Below are positions 23,641 to 34,698 of a DNA stretch of 64,000 nt, piece by piece; position 1 is the first letter of the stretch; each line of letters opens with the position of its first letter. The notes beneath the pieces were generated by a model that was given only the letters and a program-made list of their open reading frames with translations, made no database searches and had not been told where the DNA came from. The DNA is from Prochilodus magdalenae. Lineage: Eukaryota > Chordata > Actinopteri > Characiformes > Prochilodontidae. A program made the translations under genes and the position numbers. The stretch covers positions 22,778 through 86,777 of the forward strand of contig JAMWET010001321.1 in NCBI GenBank assembly GCA_024036415.1. Reading direction: 5' to 3'.

Positions 23641-24480
23641 ACTTCCACAGTGAGCAAAGGTCACCAACTTTCTGCAGAGTCAATCACTACAGACCTCCAA
23701 CTTTCATGTGGCCTTCATGTGGAACAGTGTGTAGAGCTTCATGGAATGGGTTTCCATAGCTGAGCAGCTGCATCCAAGCCTTACATCACCAAGCGCAGTG
23801 CAGAGCGTGGAATGCAGTGGTGTAAAGCTCCGCCCCTGGACTCTAGAGCAGTGGAGACGTGTCCTCTGGAGTGACCAATCACGCTTCTCCGTCTGGCAAT
23901 CCGATGGACGAGTCTGGGTTTGGCGGTTGCCAGGAGAACGGTACTTGTCTGACTGCACAGTGCCGAGTGTAAAGTTTGGTGGAGGGGGGATTATGGTGTG
24001 GGGGTGTTGTTTAGGAGTTGGGCCCCAACTTTGTGGGGACAGTTTGGGGACGGCCCCTTCCTTTTCCAACACGACCGCACACCAGTGCTCAGAGCAAGCT
24101 CCATAAAGACATGGATGAGCAAGTCTGGTGTGGAGGAACTGGACTGGCCTGCACAGAGTCCTGACCTCCACCCGATAGAACACCTTTGGGATGGATTAGA
24201 GCGGAGACTGAGAGCCAGGCCTTCTCGTCCAACATCAGTGTCTGACCTCACCAATATGCTTCTGGAGGAATGGTCAGAAATTCCCATAAACACATTCCTG
24301 AACCCTGTGGAAAGACTTCCCAGAAGAGTTGGAGCTGGTATAGCTGCTATGGGTAGGCCGACATCATATTACACCCTGTGGATTAAGAATGGGATGTCAC
24401 TTTCAAGTTCATATGCATGTGAAGGCAGACGAGTGAAAACTTTTGGCAATATTTCACAAAAAGCTTACTTACCTACATAA
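23641..24480 (+). mobile_element. Tc1-like element, 5' truncated, with internal deletion
   Basis: The 3' two-thirds of a Tc1-like element is present. It ends in AAACTTTTGGCAATAT near 24455, the usual terminus of this common teleost group. Upstream sequence and the left inverted repeat are lost at about 23641. It is a different subfamily from F1 and from 15097-16860. Confidence 0.88.
23741..24370 (+). pseudogene. Tc1-like transposase fragment
   Basis: The N-terminal DNA-binding half is absent. In the first frame, [20 protein letters not shown] (first catalytic Asp) and then [12 protein letters not shown] are visible up to about 24015. There the sequence jumps by a deletion that also changes frame. 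In the second frame the FQHD motif (second Asp, with the usual following residues altered) precedes AQSPDLHPIEHLWDGLERRL and the C-terminus MGRPTSYYTL. The deletion removes the stretch between the WGC motif and the second Asp. Confidence 0.9.
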
Positions 24481-24499
24481 TAAACTTACTGGTGGTAAT

Positions 24500-24999
24500 T
24501 TAAGCTGGTAGTAACTTCAGGCTCCTGCAGGTGGCCCTGCACAAGGATGATGGGGCTATAAATCCCTGTGGGGTGTGAGTGACGGGATCCAGAGATTGGG
24601 AAGAGGTGCTACAGTGCAGGGAATGTCTCGTTCCATGTGTGGAAAATGGCTCCAGAGCAGATGTTAATGATTGGCTAAAAGGATGGACTGCATGTGGGCG
24701 TGGCCAAAGACCATAGTGTGAAGGAAGTAGCTGAATCTGCAGGTGTATGGAAGCGTACGATCATACGGGTCTACCAGCAGTGGATAAAATTTCAGTCTGG
24801 CAGTTGTGCCAGGGAAGGAAGGCATCTACCATATCTGGACCAACTGACCAATATTTTGATGTGAGAGTGTCTGAACACTGATGTGGCTACATCCAGAAAC
24901 TGGTCCAGTACAGGCCCAATCCAGTCCCAGCTGTTACTGGTGCTGGTGGAGGACTTACAGGCTCCTGGGTATCAAGGGACTCGGTTATATCTGGTGAGC
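24500..24999 (+). mobile_element. R1 family element, copy 4
   Basis: Family-ordered blocks run from CTCCTGCAGGTGGCCCTGCA to GATGTGGCTACATCCAGAAA and CCCAGCTGTTACTGGTGCTG. The right end near 24990-24999 (CTGGTGAGCTTA) fits the family terminal inverted repeat. The left end is truncated. It has no intact frame. Confidence 0.82.
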
Positions 25000-25689
25000 T
25001 TAATGATATGTTAATTGTTTTGGAGGAATTTGGAGCCGTTTGGCTTGTAAACCGAGTGGAACATGTTAAAGGTCGCATCTTTATGCCCACCAACCAGATG
25101 TCCACAACTTTTCCTTTGCCATCACCCCAGAACGAAACAATAAACTCAGCAGCTCAGGATTTATTACCCAGGCCAGATGGAAGTCAAACTTACTCACAGA
25201 GAATGTGAGAACGTATAAGACATGTGGGCTGCAGAGGTATATGCTGCATGATATCCCAAGATAAAGCTCATGCTGTCAAGCAAGACGCTCAGCAGGCTCC
25301 GCTCGTTTCCACAGCCAGAATGATTAAACTGACAGGGAGTGCTCATGATTCTGAGTACCATGAGTGTTGCAAGGAACCGAGTTGAATAATTGTCCATAAT
25401 TAGGCTATTCATTTTGTTTATCAATGATTTTATGACAGCTGCTACCATTACTATGCTATGAGCTAACTTACCAGGCACTGTTATTAAGAAAGCTGAGCTG
25501 TGTTTGGTCTCCAGTTGATTCAGGTTCGCATCAGGTACAAACTCATTTCGACCAGGCTTGAATTCAGAACCTGGGCCCTTTGGGTCAGCCAGGTTGGGGC
25601 AGGACATTGTTGGACTACGAACTGAAACTGATCTGGTGTAACTTGTGGACTCTAGTGTAGCCAAGTCATTTCTGGTCGGCGGTGGTCCT
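25000..25689. other. No gene recognised
   Basis: Single-copy. The antisense frame of 156 codons at 25194-25664 has no recognisable domain. A gene cannot be supported. Confidence 0.4.
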
Positions 25690-25855
25690 ATCGTGGCCCT
25701 TTCACACTGATCAGCCCACAGGAATGAAACTTGGTGGGTAGGTTTGATATTGTGAGATATGCAAATGGTTCAGGATTGACACTTGGCCGTGGATGTGGCA
25801 TGAACAAGGATGGGCCTTAGCGCTCTACCTAACCTGCTATCACATGTCATCCTGT
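25690..25855 (+). mobile_element. Tc1-like 5' region fragment
   Basis: Contains GAATGAAACTTGGTGGGTAG followed by GTTTGATATTGTGAGATATG. This is the same leader found at the 5' side of F1-type elements at 12087, 27569 and 31470 (inverted) and as an orphan at 56466. No coding part follows directly. Confidence 0.65.
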
Positions 25856-25998
25856 CACGCTTGCTTTTCATTCTGACTGTTTTCCGTTCTCTGTTTCTCT
25901 TATCGTGCCACTCACCTGTCCCTAGTTTGTAGCTCTGCCCCCTCCCAGGTGTTCCTGGTTAGCCCTCATGTACTCCCTGTTGTTCCCTTTGTGCCTGC
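25856..25998 (+). mobile_element. LTR-like fragment
   Basis: Starts TGTCACGCTTGC and continues with pyrimidine-rich sequence (CTGTCCCTAGTTTGTAGCTC, CCCAGGTGTTCCTGGTTAGC) of the type seen in fish retrotransposon LTRs. It resembles the solo LTR at 34699-35075 only at the first few bases. The 3' end is missing; the call is tentative. Confidence 0.4.
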
Positions 25999-26680
25999 TT
26001 GGTGTTTCATTTCCATGTCGGTAATTTTCCACCTCGTCCAGTCCACCTTACACTGTGGTTGGTCAAACAGCAATTCAAGCAGCTGGAAGAGTTGGAGAGG
26101 GGTCGCATCGTAGGGCTCCAGGAAGCAGGATGGAGTTATTGCGTGCCCTACTGGTCGTGCTACTACCATAGCACACTGTTGGCAGCAGTGGATAGAAGAA
26201 GGCACATGACCAAGTCCCGTTTTTGTCTTGGTTGGCTCTAAGATGAACTGTTTGCTCTCAAGCGCCACACATCACATGATGGACACTGGGATAAGGACAA
26301 TCTGGTAAAGGAAGCACAATGCTCTGACCAGCATCCTGAAAGCCCTTTTGGCATATGCCACTTACAGACAAGGTACACCCTGTGTGGCGACGGTGTTCCC
26401 TGCTGGCGGTGCCCTCTCCTACAGAATAATGACCTGCCACCGTACACACCTCGTTCAGAAACGGTTTAGCGAACATGTCAAGAGAAATGTTGCCCAGGCC
26501 TGATCGAGCATATGTGGGATGTGCTGGAACAACAAGTCTAATCAACAGCGACTCCATCTCACAACCTGCACGACTGAAAGGGTCTGCTGCTAACGCTTCG
26601 GTGCCAGAAACCATGGAGCTCTTCCAGAAGTCTTGTCCATGCCTTGGTGGGTCAGAGCAGTTGTTTGGGATGTGATACAA
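25999..26680 (+). pseudogene. Tc1-like transposase relic, third subfamily
   Basis: The N-terminal helix-turn-helix part ELERGRIVGLQEAGWSY is readable at 26085-26140. Badly decayed C-terminal parts follow: a degenerate second-Asp region near 26425-26450 (LQNND in place of QQDNA) and LIEHMWDVLEQQ near 26500-26535, which matches the last catalytic motif of the family. The central region is largely deleted. The reading breaks several times, so this is a dead copy. Confidence 0.75.
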
Positions 26681-27564
26681 ACTCAGCATATACACAATAA
26701 TTGCACCAAGTCAAATCGAGGCATCGAATTTGAGCAAGTCTGACTCAGGAAGCAAGTCATATGACCCGAGCCCACACCTTTGGTGCTCTGTGCTTATTTT
26801 GAATAACTCCAGACCCTGACATTTACAACCCAGACAGTGGGTTTGGCCTGGCCGTCCGGTTCTGCCATGTCTTCAAATTCCACATGTGGGGAAAAACGGT
26901 CTGGTGGAGCTCACAGTCCACGCATTAGCCTGTAGTAATCCACTATCTTCACTGCCAAGGATAAGATTAGTCTTTTCCTGTTCGACCCTCAATCCTGCTT
27001 GCTGGAGGAAGATGAAAATGTCAGGGGTGGGGGTGAGAAGACGCCAGCACTGCACACCAGACCAGACCAGAACACTTTTCACACATTCCTTGCTTGTTTT
27101 TGAGAAGGAATTTTAGATCTTAGTAATTTTGCACCGCCGTGTGTTTATTATAGGCAGCAGATTGACGGCAATGACACTTCCCATTGTGCATTTTCCCTTT
27201 CTGCTTCAAATCTGTCATTATGTGAAGACAGGTGCCAATTCCTCAGCCTATATTTACATGGCTGTGTCTTATAGCGCTGAACGTGATGAGTGGGAGTTAG
27301 AGTTATGTTTCTGCACGACACTATAACAGGGAAGAGTGGGCGTTCTAGATATGCGCTATGGCCTTCCGTGAGGATCATTGATGAAAATAGACTCATGCCA
27401 GGTGTTCAAACACTAAACTATCCAGAGCCTAATTCAAACCCTGGTCTAAAGGTTCAGAGCGACGGCTGTTGTTTTTCTTTTACTGTGGATATAATTAAGG
27501 AATTAGAGAATGAACTACATTCGCATTCAATCATAGTCTATACTGACAGGTACGAGTCTGGTGG
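26681..27564. other. No gene recognised
   Basis: Single-copy. Several frames of 60-90 codons overlap on both strands without family resemblance. Confidence 0.4.
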
Positions 27565-28210
27565 ATGAAACTAGTTGGGTAGGTTAGACATCTCAGTACC
27601 TGACTGACCCAACAGCCACCACTACAGACCTCCAGCGAGCAGTGGTGTCCTCCATGAGTCCTACTGTTAGTGCAGCACCATTGGCAGACGGCTGCACCAC
27701 GCAGGACTACATGCACACAGACCGTTACCACGACTGTCCTTAACACCACGTCACCGTCACCAAAGACTGCAGTGGTGTCGTACCAGACTGGCATGGAGAG
27801 ACTCAGAATGGCAGCGGGTCATCTTCAGTGATGAGTCCCGATTTAGTCTTGGTGGAGACGCCCAACGAATCCGTGTGTGGAGGCACCGTGGTCAGCACCG
27901 AGATGAACGGTTATTATCACACGTCCAGAAGGCCTGGTGTCCCTCCACCTCCACCCCTACCACACCATCTGCAGGAACTGTGTGAGGATGTTGAAGCTGC
28001 ATGGGATGGATTATCACAGGACACCATTAGGAACCTCTACAGCTCCATACCGAGACGTCTGGCGTGTTGGGTTAGCAAACACGGCGGCCCAACGCCATAC
28101 TGAGAGACAGACTTCTGTATGTGTAGCTCAATAAATATTGATCATATCAGTCTAAATTTATCATCAGTTATTGATCCTGGCAACCCTTATCTTTCTTCCC
28201 AACAGCATTC
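27565..28210 (+). mobile_element. Tc1-like F1 family element, best copy
   Basis: This is the longest copy of F1. It includes the TTGGGTAGGTTAGACAT leader, the pre-catalytic region, FSDESRF-type sequence near 27812-27845, the deletion junction in a CCTCCACCTCCACCCCTACC stretch near 27945, and the C-terminus LCEDVEAAWDGLSQDTIRN to KHGGPTPY with a stop at 28101-28103. The 3' flank ATATTGATCATATCAGTC and CTTTCTTCCCAACAG continues as in other copies. Length is about 640 bp, compared with roughly 1.6 kb for intact Tc1 elements. Confidence 0.88.
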
Positions 28211-29159
28211 CCAATCCCACACCTCCTTCTGGCTTATTCATCCCTCCGTCCTCCCCTGGACTCCCATTCCTTTTAAGCAACACGTTACCAGCTGGCTAGC
28301 AACAAGCTTAAGCTGTGCAATGACTCTACACTTCCTTTAGGAAATGCACTTTGCTACTTCACTTTAACCCAGGGTGCTAGGTAGCCTATAAAATGCTAGA
28401 TTAAAGGTAAGCTGATACGTAATAGTAGCCCGTAGAACTGGCCTGCTCTGTTTGGACAGACAATGTTCTCCTGAATCTTGATGTGCCGTTTTCTCCCCAG
28501 CCAGTGCTAACCGAGCCACCCTCCCTTTCCTCTCCTGGAGGCCAAATGCCAGCTGCCCACCACAGCTTCTCCAGACAGCCGAGGCTGCTGGGATCAGGGC
28601 CACAGACCACCAAGGAGAACAGAACAATTTCACAGAGGGATACAAAGGAGACACGGGCCAAGGCTTAGGCCGCAAAGCTCCCAGCGCATGCTCCGGCCCG
28701 GCTCCAGAAGCCCTTGTTTGGTTGTTTACAGCCTGGGCTGTACGCTATGCTACGACTTCACGGGGGTATCATTTCTTGTGGGCTGATTCGTTCCACTTTA
28801 GCGCCGGGCTTTGTTTTCTGATTCTAGTACCATGACAAACAACGGCTGATGCTAAAGCAGTAGAGCGATTCCCAACGGAAGACTTTTCAGACAGACGTTG
28901 GAAAGAGAGTTACATGCAGTAACTGCTTCGTGTTTAGATCTCACAAGAGAACAAGGTCAGAATAGAAGCTTCCCCTAATGGGGAACACCTCACAGTTATG
29001 CTAACGGTATTTAGCAATGGATTGCTAGTACAAATAGCACTTGCCCTGTCATTTATGGATGTTGACATTCATCATTCTCAAATAGAAATTGAAAAGTGTT
29101 TATTTATCTAAAGAAGGCCTTAAACATTCGAAGCAGATCTCTAAGATCACCTCGTGTCT
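28211..29159. other. No gene recognised
   Basis: Single-copy. A frame at 28364-28675 (minus) overlaps one at 28483-28668 (plus), and neither has recognisable similarity. Nothing else is seen. Confidence 0.4.
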
Positions 29160-29635
29160 TTAAGGTGGTAGTAACTTCAGGCTCCTGCAGATGGCGCTGC
29201 ACGAGGACGACAGGGCTATAAATCCCTGTGGGGTGTGAGTGACGGGATCCATAGATTGGGAAGAGGTGCTACAGTGCAGGGAATGTCTCGTTCCATGTGT
29301 GGAAAACGGCTCCAGAGCAGATGTTAATGATTGGCTAAAAGGAGGGACTGCATGTGGGCGTGGCCAAAGACCATAGTGTGAAGGAAGTAGCTGAATCTGC
29401 AGGTGTATGGAAGCGTACGGTCATACGGGTCTACCAGCAGTGGATAAAATCCCAGTCTACAGGGAATTCTCCTCGGAACTGTACCAGGGAAGGCATCCAC
29501 CAGATCTGGACCACCTGACCAGTTCTTTGGTGTAAGAGTGTCTGAACACTGATGTGGCTACATCCAGAAACATGTCCAGTCCAGGCCCAATCTAATCCCA
29601 GCTGTTATTGGTGCTCGTGGAGGGATTACATGCTA
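29160..29635 (+). mobile_element. R1 family element, copy 5
   Basis: Well-preserved body from GGTGGTAGTAACTTCAGGCT to CCCAGCTGTTATTGGTGCTC. Reading the stretch at 29370-29435 gives AESAGVWKRTVIRVYQQW, which resembles a helix-turn-helix of Tc1-type transposases. The terminal inverted repeats are missing. Confidence 0.82.
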
Positions 29636-29779
29636 CTAGGTTTTGTCTTTCTAGAGCAAATCTACCAACGATCTAGTTCAGGTATGAAAGTGCTCAACCT
29701 TGAGGGGGACCAATCCCATTCTGTCTGGAAATACTAACTTATAAACAGCCAAATATACAGTATAGATATACAGTATAGA

Positions 29780-29996
29780 TCCTCAGTGTGGCGCAACGGA
29801 TAACACCACTTGCCACTTAGTTACCACACCATGTGGGAGACTGGGGTTCGATTCCTGGTCTGGGTGACTATGCTGTGCTACACCAATACGAGTCCTTGGG
29901 CAAGACTCCTAACACTACATTGGCCTACCTGTAGTATGATTAACCTGGTAAGTATCTCTGGATAAGAGCATCCGCTATATGTCATAAATTAAAATA
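29780..29996 (+). repeat. tRNA-derived SINE (SINE-1), copy 1
   Basis: A tRNA-like head with A box TGGCGCAACGG (near 29790) and B box GGTTCGATTCC (near 29847) is followed by the body TTGGGCAAGACTCCTAACAC and the tail AAGTATCTCTGGATAAGAGC, ending ATGTCATAAATT. The tail type is shared by many fish SINEs. It does not fold as a functional tRNA. Two relatives lie at 41580-41775 and 43671-43888. Confidence 0.88.
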
Positions 29997-30590
29997 TCAG
30001 TGTATACTTATTAATGTGCCCAATAAATATCAATATACATTTACTCAGTCCAGTTTTCAGTCCTGTATTATATCCAGTTATTTTCGGAGAAATCTTCGGA
30101 GCCCATTTCTGGGCAGATCCATGATGATGTAAGAGCCGCTGCCGCTTCATTTCTATGTAAATCACACGCTAAAATATTCAGACCCATGATACGGCATTGG
30201 TCAAATGAGGGGAGCCAGGCAAGCGGCTCGAGCCTGGCCGGACTAGTGAAAACCAGCCTGCGTCTGGGAATGGTCAGAGTGCATTCAATCTCACAACAAC
30301 CCATGAATTATTCAATATACGTTCATTTATGAAACATTCAGACTTGATCGCTCACTTGGGCCTCGTCATTTGCATAACGTGGGGAATATGTGTGGCTAAA
30401 TATTGCTATCACGAATCAGAAAAGAGGAAATTACTGTATGATGTTGCAGTAACGTTTATACGAATGTCTCAAGGTCAATCAGCACATCCTTTACAGCGAA
30501 CAAACTTGTTTCTGCAAATTACAGTGCATCGGAATTAGCAGTTCACCTCAAGGTTCAAATAATACCTCTATATATTCGTGAAGCATGGTG
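29997..30590. promoter_or_regulatory. Candidate conserved non-coding element with octamer site
   Basis: Single-copy, non-coding and free of repeats. It holds a perfect octamer motif (ATTTGCAT, 30368-30375), a near-octamer (TATGTAAAT near 30155), CATGAATTATTCA (near 30303) and several TAAT cores. This motif mix is common in developmental enhancers. Function and conservation are inferred, not shown. Confidence 0.35.
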
Positions 30591-31038
30591 GAGGTCAGCT
30601 CCATTGGCCATACAGGACACTCTGGTCCAGGTCCAGACTGTAGTCCATCTGTTTCTCTGTATACTGTATTACCCTGTTCTTTAATGGTCAGGACCCCCAC
30701 AGGACCACCACAGAGCAGGTATGATGTGGGTGGTGGATCATTCTCAGCACTGCAGTGACACTGACGTGGTGGTGGTGTGTTAGTGTGGGTGGTGCTGGTG
30801 TGAGTGGATCAGACACAGCAGTGCTGCTGGAGTGTTGAGACACTGTGTCCACTCACTGTCCACTCTATTAGACACTCCTACCTTGCTGGTCCACCTTGTA
30901 GATGGACAGTCGGAGACGATAGCTCATCTGCTGCTGCACAGTGCAGTGTTGGTCATCCTCTAGTCCATCATTAAAGGATGGTGCCCACAGGACGCTTTTG
31001 GCTGGACAGTTCTGGTTGGTGGACGATTTCTAGTCCAG
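30591..31038. mobile_element. Palindromic (foldback-type) repeat, copy 2
   Basis: Matches the element at 6951-7590 from ATACAGGACACTCTGG through GTCCACCTTGTAGATGGACA and on to GGCTGGACAGTTCTGG, then stops abruptly at the start of an F1 fragment (31041). The right arm is missing. Confidence 0.8.
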
Positions 31039-31040
31039 GT

Positions 31041-31492
31041 TCTCACACAATTCCTGCAGATGGTGCGGTAGGGGTGGAGGTGGAGGGACACCAGGCCTTC
31101 TGGACGTGTGATAACACACCGTTCATCTTGGTGCTGACCACGGTACCTCCACACACGGATTCGTTGGGCGTCTCCACCAAGACTAAAGCGGGACTCGTCA
31201 CTGAAGATGACCCGCTGCCATTCTGAGTCACTCCATGACAGTCTGGTACGACACCACTGCAGTCTTTGGTGACGGTGACGTGGTGTTAAGGACAGTCGTG
31301 GTAACGGTCTGTGTGCATGTAGTCCTGCGTGGTGCAGCCGTCTGCCAATGGTGCTGCACTAACAGGATGACTCATGGAGGACACCACTGCCCTCTGTATG
31401 TTTGTATTCGTGGCTGTTGGGTCAGTCAGGTACAGAGGTAAGACCTGTCCTTGCTAATGCTAATGTCTTACAATGTCTAACCTACCCACCGG
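31041..31492 (-). mobile_element. Tc1-like F1 family element, 3' truncated
   Basis: Minus-strand F1 copy that begins inside the C-terminal coding part (CAATTCCTGCAGATGGTGCG) and runs through the shared deletion junction, the FSDESRF region (near 31175-31200) and the leader up to CTAACCTACCCACCGGG (near 31475). It joins the palindromic repeat on its left without spacer. Confidence 0.83.
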
Positions 31493-32339
31493 GTTGAATG
31501 AAGTTGATTGTTTCTGAGCACAGCTATTTGTGCAACTACTTTTTGAAGATGAGTGTACATGATAAGTTCATCAGGTCGTTTCATGAAAATATCTTTATCT
31601 GACAAAGTCATGGCACACTGCCAGGTCTTAACCAAGAGCCTGGCTATTTCTGACAACAGAGAGCAGAACTTATACCCAGGCAGACAAAATGAGCGCTGGC
31701 TGGCATTTTGGGGGGCTCAAGTTATTCATAAGCACGGGCCTGCTTAATCCCCCTCATCCCCGAGCCTCTGCCATTTTAAGCCTTATTGATTCTACAATAA
31801 CAGCCCTCATATTTATCTCAAGGCCACAGCCAATCAGAACGCTGACCTCTGTCGCTAGTCAATGGTGGAAATCCGGCACTTATGATGAACTGGGTGAGTG
31901 TTGTTTTTTGTGTTCCCCTCTTCATCAGGCCCGGAGTCTCTAATCTTGTGTATGCTTTCCTGCCTATCTGGTGATTGGCGTCACCTGGGCCAACAGGAGA
32001 GAAGCCAATCTGGAGGCTGATCTCTCTAATCTAAACAAGAGGCAGTTAAGCCTACGCAATCACTTTCACCCCTATTGAGCGACGGGACGCAATCAACCTG
32101 GCTACGCTCCAAACCTTCATCGCCTCAACTTCGCTTCAACTTTTCATGAGACATGTGGCAACATTTGTGAACGGTCGTCAGCATATCTACTTTCGTTTAA
32201 TCCCTGTAGAGGTCGTTGCTGCCATAAACCGATGGATGGAAATCAAGGTTACTCAGTCTTCGCCTACTCTTATCCAGAAACATGGACAAAAAGTACAGAC
32301 AGAAATTCAGTCTAAAAGATGAAGAAAGCATGAAGAAGG
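31493..32339. other. No gene recognised
   Basis: Single-copy. Short frames at 31553-31943 lack similarity and splice context. Confidence 0.4.
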
Positions 32340-32665
32340 TTTAACGAGCATTCATTCATTCATTTTGTAAACTGCTTAACCTCCTGGCCCATTGGGGGTG
32401 CTGGATCTCAGTTATCATTGGGCGGAAGGCAAGGACAGGCCGCCAGTCCATCATAGGGCAGACATACGGACACACCTAGGGGTCACCTTGAATTCACCTG
32501 CCGCATGTCTTTGGAGGGCACTGGAGAACGGTGCTCCCAGAGGAAACCCACACTGATACGGGGAGAACATGCAAAATCCACCGAAAGGACCCTGGACACC
32601 CCAGCTGGGAATCAAACCCAGGTCCTTCTTATTTTGAGGCAACAGCGCTAAAGGACATACACATA
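32340..32665 (-). repeat. tRNA-derived SINE (SINE-3), copy 1
   Basis: Read on the minus strand, the head has a B box (GGTTTGATTCC, complement of 32603-32613) followed by the body TGGGTTTCCTCTGGGAGCAC and a TCATTCATTCATT-type simple-repeat tail at 32350-32362. This is a very common teleost SINE layout. A shorter relative sits at 33040-33200 in the duplicated block. Confidence 0.78.
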
Positions 32666-33642
32666 ATGTCAATGTTCTCTGAGTTCTAGAAGTTACACAG
32701 TAGGTGGAGATTCTATTAACTATTAACTATTAACTAAGTGCCAAAGTGGTTCAGTGCACCACCCCTTGAGAAGTTTATTAGGGAACCCAAAATGGTTCTA
32801 CCATAGCATCGCCCAGAACCACCTTATGGCACCTCTATAGTTAAGAGCATAGAGTTAGCGTGCGTTACTTGTTTGCTACATTAGCTCCATTAGCTCCAGT
32901 ATAGAACTGTAGAACCAAAATCTGGAGCAGGCACGTTTCTTGCCAAACACCAAAGACCCTTTTCAACCATAAGCCCACCCACTGAGGCTCTGGCTAATGG
33001 AGCCTAAAGCAGGAGATTTGGCATTGATGGACCACCTGGCGGCATGGTTTTGGAGGAAACTGGAGAACGGTGCTCCCAGAGGAAACCCACACTAATACGG
33101 AGAGAACATCCACACCGACAGGACCCCGGACACCCCATCTGGGACTCAAACACAGGCCCTTCTTGTTTTGAGGCAACAGCGTTAAAGAACATACACATAA
33201 TGTCAATGTTCTCCGAGTTTCTAGAAGTTACACGGTAGGTGGAGGTTCTAATAACTTTGAAAATCTTCTTCAGACTTCCCTCTCAAGTGCCAAAGTGGTT
33301 CAGTGCACCACCCCTTTCAAAGATTATTAGGGAACCCAAAATGGTTCTACCAAAGCATCGTCCAGAACCACCTTATGGCACCTCTATATTTAAGAGAACA
33401 GAGTTAGCTTGTGTTCTGTGTTCGCTGCATTAGCTACATTAGCTCCAATACAGAACTGTAGAACCAAAACCTGGAGCAGGCACGTCTCCTGCCAACCACC
33501 AAAGACCTTCTTCAACCATAAGCCCACCCACTGAGGCATTTAGCAGAAAATGGAATGCCAGCTCGCCAGTCACTGCCTGCTCACCTGGTTAAAACGGCTC
33601 TGGCTAATGGAGCCTAAGGCAGGAGATTTGGCATTGATGGAA
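32505..33642. repeat. Tandem duplication of about 540-600 bp including SINE-3
   Basis: Copy 1 (about 32505-33030) and copy 2 (about 33043-33642) share CTGGAGAACGGTGCTCCCAG (32521 and 33060), GTGGTTCAGTGCACCACCCC, CCAAAATGGTTCTACCA and GGAGATTTGGCATTGATGGA. The offset is 539 bp at the left and 600 bp at the right because copy 2 keeps about 60 bp (near 33536-33588) missing from copy 1. The SINE in copy 2 lacks its tail. Confidence 0.88.
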
Positions 33643-34370
33643 CATCTGGCCAGGATCAGCATTGCTAGCCTGTACCAGCATTCCAGCTCCATCACTTTCC
33701 TTAGTCCACATCCATCCATCACTCCTCCCCCTCCTGCTGGGAGCTCAAGGGGATTAGATTTAGTTTTCCAGCCCAGGAACTTTCTCAACCTCCAGGCGAG
33801 CAGTGAGGGTAGGGTTGGGGAGGTCTGGCCGGTCCAGAAATACTTCTCTAGCTTGTAGGTCAGTGCAGATCTCAATGCAACGTGCAATCTGTTCTTCAAC
33901 TTCAATCCAGATTTAGCCAACTTGACGATATGTTGAGAATCTTTGTTGCGGCCTAATTCAACTCTATGTGTTCTATATTGTTGTTGTAAGGATCAGATAT
34001 AAACTATGGTGTCTGTAAACAGTTGTGTCCAGTACAAAAAATTGTCATTTTTAATACACATTTCCCCATAACTATGAGCCAGAAATCTCAATTATAGTAA
34101 TTCCTACATACACCCAATTTTTCCAGTTCTATCTAAATTCCAAAGGGTTTTACAGAAGGGATTTATCAAATATCAATATATATCAGTATAACATTTTACG
34201 TCTAAAAACATTGTCATTTTTTATGGCTGTTTTCTGATCTATAAAGTGATTACAAAGAGAGAGATCCAAAATTCCCTTAATGTAAAAACTTTTAATTTTA
34301 ATACGTCAGTAAATGAAACAAGAGTTCTGAACCTGACCTTATGCACTGTTCAGATATTGTTGACCTGACA
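33643..34370. other. No gene recognised
   Basis: Single-copy, AT-rich after 33950. Overlapping frames of 102 and 116 codons at 33550-33920 on opposite strands have no recognisable domain. Confidence 0.4.
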
Positions 34371-34565
34371 CCTAACCCTCAACTGCCCCCGGGGCACCGT
34401 GGATAGGGCTGCCCACCGCTCCGGGTAAGTGTGCTCACTGCCCCCTAGTGTGTGTGTTCACTAGTGAGTGTGTATGTGGGTGTTTCACTTCATGGATGGG
34501 TTAAATGCGGAGACTTGTAAATTTCCCCACTGTGGAATCAATACGGGATTAAATCTTAAATCTTA
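34371..34565 (+). repeat. tRNA-derived SINE (SINE-2), 3' part
   Basis: Contains GGGCACCGTGGATAGGGCTG, CCCACCGCTCCGGGTAAGTG, TGCCCCCTAGTGTGTGTG and TTCACTTCATGGATGGGTTA in the same order as at 38020-38290, but lacks the tRNA-like head. It ends in an ATTAAATCTTAAATCTTAAA tail. Confidence 0.82.
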
Positions 34566-34698
34566 AAAAAAGTCGTCTCTGTTGCATATTTAAACATAAA
34601 ATTTGAGAAAACTTGTAATACGAAGGATTGTCCTAAAGCAAGCAATCAGCTGGGGAAGTTTAAAAGTGATCTCAAGTAGCTAAAATTATTTACCCTAT

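Noticed and set aside
25194..25664. 156-codon antisense frame
   Set aside because: No recognisable domain, no splice context, unremarkable composition; probably chance.
29780..29860. tRNA-like A and B boxes suggesting a tRNA gene (also at 38020 and 43671)
   Set aside because: They are followed by SINE bodies and tails, recur as families, and do not make a proper cloverleaf.
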